From contig NC_133387.1 in NCBI RefSeq assembly GCF_047511655.1, positions 19,648,353 through 19,712,352 of the forward strand: a stretch of DNA of 64,000 bases, given 5' to 3'. This DNA comes from Castor canadensis (Eukaryota; Chordata; Mammalia; Rodentia; Castoridae). How positions within the stretch are numbered: position 1 is the first letter of the stretch; each line of letters begins with the position of its first letter. Of this stretch, positions 10,201 to 22,200 are shown in pieces. Under the pieces are notes generated by a model that had not been told where the DNA came from, did no database searches, and was given only the letters and a program-made list of their open reading frames with translations. The position numbers and the translations under genes are program-made.

Positions 10201-13200
10201 TATACCTACTCAGCCAAATGCTGTGGTCACACCTATGTTGAGGACCTAGGTGTGCAGGGCTGGAAAGTGGCCCCTCTGAAATGTGGGTTGGTATCTGCCC
10301 TTTCTGACAAATACTCCAGGTGAAAGGCAGAAGTCCAAGGAATTTACTGTTCATCTTCTTGACCTTTTATCTCCTTTCATGATGTTTTGGTAGCAGTAGA
10401 TCTGGAAGGCTTAGTTCTGGAGGGTCAGGCTGCTTCTAGATGGAGTCTAGTCACAGCCTCCTGAGGTCTGAGGTCCCTCAGTTATTTATTATTAAACTTC
10501 TGCCTCTCCTCTCATAAGGTGCACTTGGAGGAGCATCAGGACCCTAGGGGTGGCCGATGCCCCCTCGCCTAGGGTATGTCTGCTAAGCACAGAGTAAACA
10601 TGCTGGCTGACACTTGATACCATAGGGAGGCAGACACTGGGCTGCTGCAGATCCTGCTGTCCTCAGGTGTGTCTCTTCATGCCTGGCCGATGGCCTTAGT
10701 TTCTTAGTCTCCTGGTACTCTCTTCCTGGAGGAGGTGCTGGTTGGCATGGGTGCACTGCAAGGGAACTAAGAACTGGGTCTGAGTTTGGCCATCTGCCAG
10801 CCTGGGACCTTGGGCAAGGCATTTAGCTTTTGCTTTCAGTTGCAGTTGCCACAGCTGTAAGTGTGGTAATAACAGCATTGCACGTGGTTCTGGGGAGGAA
10901 TAACTCAGAGAAGAGTTATAAACCACTCAGCACAGGACTGGTGCACCATAGTTCTCAAATAGTGTGTCTCATCCTCAGCTTGACCTTGTCAAGCAGCATG
11001 TCCCAAGTCCCATCGGCTGTGATAGGCAGGGAGTGCCTTTGCCCCACTCTTCCTCTGCAGGGCCTGTGAGGGGAGCAAAGTCTCCTAGAAGAGGCAGTTC
11101 AGGGAGCAGGCACCCCACTCTGCCTAGGTGAGCTATTGCTCAGAGTGGTCCTCTGGACTCTGTGACCACTGAGAGTCCCCCAATGTGCTCTTGGGTGTGG
11201 AGACCCTTTCTAGCTGACATATCCCTGCTTTGCTGATCACAGTGTGCAGAGAAGAAGCCGGAAGCCAGTGGTTCAGAGGCCGAGCCCTTCCTGGAGCTTC
11301 ACGTGGAGCCAGTGGAGCCAGTGGCGCGGATGTCCATGGCAGGCCCTGAGGGAGGAGGAGGCCACCCGGAGCAACCCTTCATTGTGCTGGGCCAGGAGGA
11401 GTATGGAGAGCACCACTCGTCCATCATGCACTGCAGGTGGGTGGGGCGGGCTGGCCAGGGACACCTGCCAAACCTGTGAGTCTGGAGAGGACAAGTGGGG
11501 GGTAGTGGGTGGTCCCTAAAGGAACATATTCCCCCACACAGGATCAGAGGACTGCTGGACAGCTGCCTTCTGGGGTCCTGCTCAGAGCTGCCGTGGGCGT
11601 GGTCCACCTCTCTACCTTTTCTAGTACTGTTTCTCTGGGATTTAGGAACAAGTTAGGCTTTGTTTTAACCCCAAGACTCACTCAATTTTAATTTGCTTTC
11701 TGTTGGTGCTTCTAGGAAAATAGTTACCATGTTCGGTTTGCACTCATACTTGGTGAATGTGTGGCCTTTCAAGAACAAACCATTGTGGAGTGGCTTTCAG
11801 TGGGAGGGCAGGCTTCTTGTTTTGACAGTCTGACTGCTCTGGGTCCTTGGGTTGCTCTGGAGTGTGGTGTGGGAGGCTTCAAATTCCCACAGACTGCAAG
11901 AGCCCCAAGTGAATCTTACTGCTGTTCCATAACCTGTGTTCTTCACAGAACTCAGCATATTGTAGGGCCTAATAATACTTCTTGAATAAATATTTCTAGA
12001 AGCAGTCAATACTCACCCTTTAAATATAAGCCTTTTGTTTTGTTTTATTTGCAATACTGGGATTTGAACTCAGGGCCTCACAATTGTTATGTAGGTACTT
12101 TATTTCTTCAGCTACTCCCCCGAGCACTTTTTTTTTTTTTTTGGCTTAGTCGTCATTCAGGTAGGGTCTCATGCTTTTGTCCAGGGCCTTCAGACCTTGA
12201 TTCCCCTACCTTCAGCCTCCTGTGTAGCTGGACCACAGGCATGGATAACCACACCTGGCTTATTGATTGGGATGGGGTCTTTCTAACTTTTTGCCTGAGC
12301 TGGCCTTAAACCACAATCCTCCCAATCTCGGCCTCCCAAGTGGCTGGGATAACAAGTGTGAGCCATCATGCCTGGTGTATTATTTTTCAATAAATTTGGA
12401 AATTTGGAAATGCTGAAGAGGACGAGTCTAGAATGCTAACACCTCCCCTTTCCTTTTGTCTCAGAGTGGATTGCTCAGGGAGAAGAGTTGCCAGCTTAGA
12501 CGTGGATGGAGTCATCAAAGTGTGGTCCTTCAATACCATAATGCAGACCAAAGCATCCTCCATTTCCAAATCACCACTGCTGTCCCTGGAGTGGGCCACC
12601 AAGCGGGACAGGCTGGTGCGTGGTGCTTTGCCTGTAGGGTTCATCTGTGGTCCAAGTTGAGGCAGCAAAGCCAACTCCCCTCCCTCCTCTTCATCATTGC
12701 CATCCAAGGACCCCACATCCAATGCTGGCCCAGTGGGATCCTACTGTTTGAGGTGATAGTAAAGTTACTGCGTTAATAAAAATTGAAACGGGTCCACAGG
12801 GGGCCTGAAGATGGCAGAGGCTTCATCCTGTCTCTGCTGCTCTGTCCCTAGAGATCACCTGCTTCCTGCCATCTGTCTGTGTTTCTGACCACATTTGTCA
12901 GCTCCGGCCTTCTTGCTGCTGAGTTCCCCTGTTCAGGGCCAAAGGTAGCCAGTAGCACTGGGGAGGAGACGCTCTTCTGTTCTGAGGTTCCCCAGGGCCC
13001 CACAGCCCCAGGAATAGTAGTGTTCTTTTTCTCTCTGGACCTCAGTACTTGACATAGGAGTTGTAGTTAAGGAGATAAAAGTGCTTTAGTATTTTTTTCT
13101 TTTATTCCATTTTACAGAGACACTATATAGCGCAAGAGACAAACTCCAGTTTTCTGTAACTTAAAAACTAAAGGAATTATCCTCATGGGCCTAGGTTATC

Positions 13201-16200
13201 TCAAGGATTTTCCTGAACCAGTGTCCAATGCCAAGGTCACAGTCTAGCTAAGACTCCTGGGGGTCACCCCCCCAGACCTGGGCTGTTGTGCACTTTCTTA
13301 TGGTAGTATTTGTTAAATATTTTTGAAGTGTCTCACCAAATAAATCTTAAGTTCCTGGAGGCAGGGAGAACCTTGTTTATGTTTTTTTCTAGAGGCCTTT
13401 ACAGAGTCAGAGCCAGAGCCCTCCCTGAAAAGGCAAATGGGCAGTCTTCCAACCTCATTGACCAGCTAGAACCAGTACCAGGAAGGGGAAGCAGATAAAC
13501 CAGGAGTGAGAAGGAAGGGCTGGAACAGTTGGGATTTAAACTGAAAGAAAAGAGGGAAGATCAGAGGGTCTCATTTAGCCATCCAGTTATTGTTGAGGTA
13601 TATCTGAGGTAACATATCTGTTTTCTGTTGCTATAAAAACGTACTCAAGGCTGGCTACTTTATAAAGAAAAGAGGTTTATCTAGCTTGCAGTTCAGGAGG
13701 TCTGAGAACATGGTGCCAGTATCTGTTTGACTCTGGTGAGAGTCCCTTGGCTGCATCACAGCATGGTGGATGGTGTCCTGGTGGGAGTGCATGCCAGAGG
13801 GAGAGATCACATGGTGAGACAGGAAGCCAGAAAGGGATTCAGGAGCCAGGCTTGCTCTTTTCTAACAGTTTTCAAAAGAAAGAACCAACTTACTCTGGGA
13901 GTCCAGCATTATTTCTGAGAGTGATGTACCAATGGCCTGATCATCTTCCACTAGGCCTCACCACCTCTCACATGGGCATACTGGGGACCAAGCCTTCAAC
14001 ACCCTCCATCAATCCAAACCATAGCAGATGACTTGTGGTTTAGCCTCTGTTCAAAGCTGGCTTTGATGTCTTTATGTCATTTTAAGTGTAGTCCATGGTT
14101 GCCACTGGATAAGTGGGAAAGGGCCCCACCTCTGTAGCTTGCCTACTCTACACCTCACAGGAATGGCCTGGCCTCTCTCCTGTAGTCATTCCTGACTCCC
14201 ATGTGCCCTTCCTACCCTCTAACCCTTCTTGTTTCAGCTATTGCTGGGCAGTGGTGTGGGGACGGTGCGTCTTTATGACACGGAAGCCAAGAAGAATCTC
14301 TGTGAAATAAACATCAACGATGATATGCCCAGGTGAGCTGGAGTACTGTCCCCGTGCCCAATATTACTGTTTGCTGTGAGTGTCACCCTTCCCTTGTGGT
14401 GGGTGATGTCTGACCCTGGGCTCATGTGCTTTGCAGAATCCTGTCTCTCGCCTGCAGCCCCAATGGGGCCTCTTTCGTGTGTTCGGCCGCAGCCCCAAGC
14501 CTCACTTCCCAGGTGGACTTCTCTGCTCCAAACATCGGCAGCAAGGGCATGAACCAGGTCCCTGGCAAGCTGCTGCTGTGGGATACCAAAACCATGAAGC
14601 AGCAGGTACAGGACCTGCCCATGGGTCTCCCTGGGGCTGGGTACTTGCCTGGAGGGTACGCTGTCCACACTCACCTGTGTTTGATGAATTTCTTCCTCTC
14701 TGTTTTGTCATCTCTAGAGTCTTGATTTGTGAGAAGATTTCCAGGTTTTAAGTGTTGAAAGTCACGAACTCCACAGAGCAGACTGTGAGCAAATGTGGAC
14801 ATTCAGAATTGTGCCATAGACTAAGTCACCCAAAACCTCCCAGAGGACCATGTGGCTTATTTTTTAGGAATGGACTGCTGTCTGTTCTGACCCCTGGTTA
14901 CTTAGCATTGTTTGAGAATTGCAGCTCATGGTGGTGCATGTTCATAAGAGGTGACCACTGTCTGGACAGCCTGGAGCCAAGGATCTCCTCCTTCTGAGCA
15001 ATAATAGCACTTGTGGTGGTCACCATAGCCTTCAGGAGAGAAAAGATGTTAAATTCACTATTGTAACAGGCTGTAGCGTTTCTTATTAATAGTTTCATTG
15101 CTCAAAAGTGGTGTGTTCTTTATGGTGAACATGTTGTTTCCTGCTGTTCCCCATCTTCAGGAGGTCCCTGCCCTCCATATAGTCTATGATGCAGATGTGC
15201 AGCTTATACCTTCCCAAGTCTGCCTGCAGAAATGCTCTGTACACCCACTGGGAAGTCTCACAGGCCTTTCAGGCCTAGCAGGACCACAACTGGGTTGTCA
15301 ATCTCTACTCCCTGCCCCATCGCCTCCTCCTCTCCAGTTTTCCTCACTTGGCAAATGTGTCCCAGTTGGAAACTGGGTGTCTTCCCAGATCCTTCCTCTC
15401 CCTCTGCTCACACAGTTGATCCATGAGCAGATGTTGTCACTGTCATCTCCAAAGTGTATTTCCAGTCTAGCCACTTCTCTGTATTTCTAGGGACCTACTC
15501 CAGACCATCTGCAGAGCCCCCTCTGGTGACCTCACCCACCATCCTCCACACCACTTAATCCAGTTCCTCTTCCTTATTGGTCTCTTGCTCTTTTCCTCCA
15601 GAGGTTTTACCGTGATTTATAATCGTCTGTTTACTTGTGATTTTCAAATTTTTCATTTGACATTGAATAGATACAAAAGCATTTTGAAATCATGGGTTAT
15701 GGTATAATGAGAAGAAAAGAAGTAAAATGAGTACCTAGTTTAAAAGTAGTACAGTACTTTATGAGTGCTCTGTTACAGTCTCCCCTGCTTCCCCATTCCA
15801 AGGAGACTCTGTCTTAAAATTTGTTTGCTGTTGCCTTACATTTTAAAAATTAGTTTGTCACATTAATATCTATCCACAAACAGCATAGTTAACTATATAT
15901 GATTGGAGTCATGGTGTACATGTTTTTCTAGAATGTTGTATTCTAGTTGGAAGCTTATGTGTCTCCCAGTTGTATAGCTTGGTCTTATCTTCTGGCTGCT
16001 TTTACTGAAATTGAGAATTTCTTTATCAGTGGAACTGGCCTTCCTTTTTTGGTTGTCTTTTCTCTCTGACTGCTTTTAAGAACTTCTCATTGGAGTATCT
16101 GGGTATGGATTTTCTGGTTTTTAAGTTTTAAAAAAATTTTTTTAACTCCAGCTTGGAATTTGTTGAGTTTTCTGAATCAGAATTTATGTCATTGTCCAAT

Positions 16201-19200
16201 TCTGAAAAATTCTTAGTCATTGTTGTTCCAGTGTTACAGTTCTCTGGTTATCTCCTGCCTTCTGGAAAATATGGGTTAGAATTTCTCTCTTCCTCTTTTT
16301 TGTTTCACTTTGCTGTATTTGTGATCACTCTGCAGCTCTGTCAGTTTGCTAATTCTCTCCTCTACTGTATCTAATCTATCTAACTTATCTCTTACGACAG
16401 TAATTTCAGTGTTTTAGAAGAGCTAACTTTATTTTTACAAACCGGCTTTGTCATACTTACATTCTCCCTTTCTGTCCATATCTTTAGTTACTCTTACTTT
16501 GCTGAACATGACTGTGGTCAGTGTATGTACACTCATATTTATGCTGTCTGATAATTCTAGTATCTGAAGCCTGCATGGATCTGAGTCTGCCATCTGCTGT
16601 TTCTTTGAATGCTTGTTCCTTTTGCCTGAGCTTCCTGTACCTTGTAAATTTTGATTGTGGGCTCTGTGCCCAGGACCTTTATCCTTGAGACTATTTTGAG
16701 GCTGGGGATGGAGGTGCATTTCTCTGGAGGTTGGCCTTCATTTGTGCCAGGGACCTGGGGGCACTACCAGCTTGTGACAACTTTAAAATAAATTCTCTGC
16801 TTGAGGTTTCTCAGGCTACTTAGGGGTTATGAATTTGAGTTATGAACCCCTATGGGGGCCAGTTGATGGTTATGAATATGCAGACAGGATAAGTTTTCTT
16901 ATTATCCCTTTATGTGAAGTAGGTTTATTTCTAGTTCATGTGTGCAGTGAGGATACAACTCTTTGGAGTTCCGACAGTGTGTGGGGATTTCTTATCACCT
17001 GAACTTGGGCAGGTCTTACACTTTGGGCTTCTGAGTGCTTTGTAGCTGTCAGAATGAGAACTTGGGTAAACTGGATTTTATTAATGCCCCTTATGAAAGC
17101 CAGCTTTGGAGTTCAAGTTCACTTACTATTCCTCAGATACCTTGTTTTCTCCTCACTTTTGGCCTCAGAGGATTCCTTTATTTGCTCTCTCAGTACTATG
17201 AACATGTGCAGAACGAACATTATATGACATTCTATTTTGTATTTTTAATCTCAAGAGGGTGACTTAGGGTTTCTGGGGTTCCCTATTGTTTGAACTGATA
17301 TTCTTCATTAATTACTAGAGCAAGCAATAGACCTTAAGTTCACTGGGGTGGTTTGTTAGCTCCTGTATTTCTAGGTGTTTCTGTGACGAGATGCTGGGCT
17401 TGATGGGAAGGAACTGAGGCAACTGTGGGACCTGTGTGTGTTGACCCTCCATTACTTACAGCTACCTGTCATGAAGTGGTAGTCCCTGCTGGCAGCTTGA
17501 CTTTTCACTAGGATTTAGCTTGGAGTGCACTTGAGTAAAGCGTGGGTTGCTAAGATACGGACTACTCATTTTGCAACTGAACCAACATGGATTGTTGTCT
17601 CAGTGTGGAGACCAAAATGTCTTCAAGCACAGCGACCTTGCTTCTCAAAAGAGCACAGTCAGCCATAAGATCAGCATTTTGACAAAGGTCCAGATCCGTT
17701 TTTCAGAAGGAAGTCATGGAAGGGAGAGGATCTGATGGGGCTGCTGTATCTGCATCTGAGTTGGATGAGGTCTGCTAATGGTGCTTTTGTTTGGTTTTAA
17801 TAGCTCCAGTTCTCCCTGGACCCCGAACCCATTGCCATCAACTGTACGGCCTTCAATCACAATGGGAACCTGTTGGTCACAGGGGCGGCTGATGGCGTCA
17901 TCCGGCTGTTTGGTACACAAGTGTGCTCATAGCAATCCTGAATGGTCCCATTCTTAAGTGACCAGCTGGAGTAGAGGCTATTGCAAAAGCCAGATTTTAA
18001 ATGCACGTGGAAGTGCTCAACTTGGGGTCAAAGTTTCCAAAACACCCAGCATAGTCAGCTTGCACGTGCTTAGTGTTAACAGATGTGGAGCCAGTGGAGC
18101 TCAATAGGCCTTAGATCTTGGGCTATTCCATCTGAGTCCTTGTTGCCTGTGTGGGATGCAGGAGGACACACAAGAGTAATACTGTTCACTTGATGTGGGT
18201 AGCTCCTTCTCTGTCCCCAGGGTTTGAGATGGGGACAGGCCACTGTATCTATAATGGAACCCTAGGGCACTCTGTGTGGACTTATAGAGGTCTTATAGGA
18301 AGGACTCCTGTGTCCTCCTAGACTTATGGGATCCCTAAATGAGCTCCAGCTCACCATAGGGATTCCCAAACCTCACTTAGATCCTGTTAAAGAAGCTGCT
18401 TCTGCAGCTCTTAGGTAGCCCAGCCTCGTGGGTAGGGTCAGTACTGTCGGGTCCAGGAGTCCCTTGACCACTAGAATTCATAAGCAGAGGGTGGGCAAGA
18501 GAGAGGGGCTTATGCTAGGCAGAAGTCTTCAAGGTGTACCCAAGTCTTAGTGGCCTTCTTGCTGCCTTAGACATGCAGCAGCATGAGTGCGCCATGAGCT
18601 GGAAGGCCCACTGTGGGGAAGTCTACTCGGTGGAGTTCAGCTGTGACGAGAACGCCGTGTACAGCATCGGTGAAGACGGCAAGGTAGGTGCCAGAGGGAT
18701 TTAGTGACAGAGTGCGGGGACACTATGAGAGGCAGGGGACAGATCCGGTCATGGGTCTATGAACTCTGTGACCACCGTTTTGTCATCTGTAAAATAGGGA
18801 CCCATAAGATGGGTCTTGGGGCCAAGATATGCTTTGGTAATTGAGTGGTGACCTCCGTGGGTGCATAATTTGCTGAGGGGCTGGGGACAGCTTCCCAGAG
18901 GCCGACAAACCCAAGCAAAGTCTGTAGCAGTGAAAAGGAAAGACTCTCTCCTTCCAAAATATCATATAAAGACATGCCCTTTATAGATTCCTTCTGCAGA
19001 AGGGTGTTAGGAAGTAGGAATGGCAATGACCTTGGAAAGTTTCTGGGGATGCCTGTCATATATGCCTTCCTATACCTTCAGGCTTTATACTAACTACCTG
19101 TGTTCTCCGTTGAAACCAGTAATTACAAGATCAATTCCTTTTTTTTTTTTTTTTTTTTTTGTGGTTTGGGATCTTGCTATGTTGCCAGGTGGCTTCAGAT

Positions 19201-22200
19201 TCCTGGGCTCAAGTGATCCTCATTCCTTAGCCTCCTGAGAAACTACAGGCCTGTGCCATTGCACCCACATTCAGCCCTTCATCTGAAAGCTACATGAAGG
19301 GACTGGGTGTGGTGCACAACTGTAACCCTAGCACCTTGGGAGGCTGAGGCAGGAGGATCGAGAGTTTGAGGCCAGCCTAGGCTAATTGAGACCCTGTCTC
19401 AAAGAATGAAAAAATTCCCCAAACTATAGGAAGGAGGATTTAAAGCTTGACTTCTATTTGCATGGATAGGATTCCCAATGAAGTGGTGGTCACAGCCAAG
19501 TACCCTGTCCACACTGTGGGCTGATGAGTTATGCACACCATAATAAATGGAGCTAACTTTGTATCTGTACTACTCAATGTCCAATCAGTTGCACTGCTGA
19601 GAACCTGGAAATGGATCTAGAATTTGTCCTCTGTACTTTGTTCCTAAGTAAGAAAATCAAGTTGGACTCTAACTGATGGTGATAATGATAGTAATAGTCA
19701 CTTGAAGCATCCCTCCTGCTTGAGAGATCAGGAATCCATACAAAGGCAGTTATTCTCCCTTTTCCTCTGCTGAGTTCAGACCAGAGGGAAGAAGAAAAGT
19801 TGGACTTTGACATGAGGTTGCTGACTCTTCTGGATTCTTCCCCTTCTGCCAGCAAATTATGTTGGCAAGAGATGGGACTTTGGGGTGGCCTATGGACAAA
19901 TCACCCCAAACCCTACTCTGCCTGTGGATCTTGAAAGGCCTTTCAAAGCTGTCAGAACTCTGGCAGAGGGAGGTGGGTTGCCCCCACCGGCCTCTGTTCT
20001 GGGTGGGCCCTGGTGGTGCCTCCCATGCTCGGGTCCTGACTTGCCTTTGGGTGCCTGCTGAGGGTGCTCTGGTTGTGTTTTGTGTCTGCAGTTCATCCAG
20101 TGGAACATCCACAAGAGCGGCCTGAAGGTGTCCGAGTACAGCCTCCCTTCAGATGCCACAGGCCCCTTTGTCCTGTCCGGCTATAGCGGCTACAAGCAGG
20201 TTCAAGTTCCCAGGGGCCGGCTGTTTGCATTTGATTCAGAGGGCAATTACATGCTGACGTGCTCTGCCACCGGGGGTGTCATCTACAAGGTAACTGGGTG
20301 ATGGAGTCATAGTGGGCAGGGGGCTCCTCCCTGGAGGTCAGCCATGGCTGAGCCTGGCCCTCTGTCTCACCCTGCATAGTTGTGGAGGAGCCTGGGACTG
20401 GACAGATAGCACATGGAGCCTCCTTGCTGCAGGCCACTGGGGCTGGTTCTCGGCCCCAGTAGAGAAGGTGGGATTGCGCAGAACACGAGGTACCCGCCCT
20501 TCTCTCTGCTTGTCCTTTCGCTGTCCTTGACAAGATTCTGTTCTTTTGTGTTCCTAGTTCTTAGAAATAGTGCGTATTACAGAAAGCCATTAAGGAATAG
20601 GGAGAAGAGTTGCAGTGTTGGACTGGAGGAATGTGCTATACAGGCTTGTGGTGGTTTAGTTTAGTTATTCTAATCTGATACAGATCTATTATGTCATGGG
20701 AGGTTCATGAGATAAGTACATTATAGCCTACGTTTGAGACAGAAGTTTGAGGTTGTTATTTGTCAAACCATGATGTAAGTTGTCCACATTGTTTTTGTTC
20801 CTTAGTTTACACATTTGCTTCAGTCTTCAAGTCAGAGATGCTCTATTTCATGTGGGTTTTTTTTTTATAACTGTATGAAATTTAAAGCACCTTACTAGTA
20901 TTATCCAATAGCCTAGTAGTGAGGATTTGTGTTTAGCCTGAGCTCACATAGAGAGTTAGTGCTAAGTGAATTCAATTCCTAGCTGCAGTGTTACGTTTTA
21001 GTTACTTGCCTGATGGTGGTATTCAGGTGTAGGTATAAGGAGTCATTCAAGGTGAAATATTCTCAGTGTTTCTCATTGCCATAGCTCATCAGTCAACAGC
21101 ATGTTTGGAACAGCAGTTGTGTGCTGAGTCCTGGACTCAGCCCTGTGGAGAGCACCAAGGAGATCTGAAATGGGATCTCTGATCTCCTGAGGCTCACAGG
21201 CAAATTAGAAAGAGACACAGCACTGCCAGTGCAGCCTTGGGCAGTGAAGACCGAGTCCTCATGGAAGTCCTGAAGGAGGCAGCAGTCTGTGGATCAGAAG
21301 CCCTGGAAGAAGGAGGAAGTGTTGGGGAGACAGAAAAGCAGGCCTTGGGCTCTGGCTTGGGTGGAGACCACTGAAGAGCTCAAGGGTCCCTGTGCGTGGG
21401 GCAAAGGGGTGCTGATGTGGGAGACTAGTTTTCAAGACTGGACTGATGTGCATGGTGACACCTGGGTTTGCTGTCAGCGAAGCTTGTCTTTCTGCAGAGG
21501 TGGTGATTTTGGTGGCTCTCGTTAACTTCTCATAACTGTGTATCTCTTGATGGTGATTCTGTAAAAAGCCTCCAGTTCATAAGCCTAATTTTATTCTCCA
21601 AAGTTTTGTTTTAGTTGAGTTTTAGGTGGGCTATACCTTGCTCTTTGAGAAATGTTGTGTGTATATATATATAAAATGTGTGTATTGTATACATATCATG
21701 CTGCTTTTTCATTTGCTCTGATTAGTTTATATGATTTGCAGTCAGATTTGCTCTATAATCTATTAGTGGGTTGAAAGATTTTTCTCTGTGCAGTTTTTAA
21801 AATGTCAGCAGTGCAACTGGGCATAGTGGTGTATATCTGTAATCCCATCACTTTGGGAGGCTGAGACTGGAGAAGGATAGCTTGAGTTGCCCTGGACTAC
21901 ACAGTGAGACCCTGTCTCAAAAAACCCCAACCACAATACAAATTAAATGTCAATAATGGGCCCAATTACTTACGGGATCTACTGAACTTCAGATCCAATT
22001 TTCATAATCTATAAACAATTTAATTGATGGCTTTTATAAGTATTTTCTCCATGAAGACTGCCTTTTGCTCTTGGATGCCATATATCGTGCTGTTGACAGT
22101 ACCTCATTTACTTCTTTTTCCCCTTGTCTGTTAGCATCTGACCTTTCACACATGTGCACAATTGCTGGATGGCTATCAGTGCTGGTGGGCTCAAAGACAG

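Noticed and set aside
13727-14031. Two overlapping plus-strand frames of 63 and 94 codons
   Set aside because: They lie within an LTR-like fossil in a WDR91 intron.
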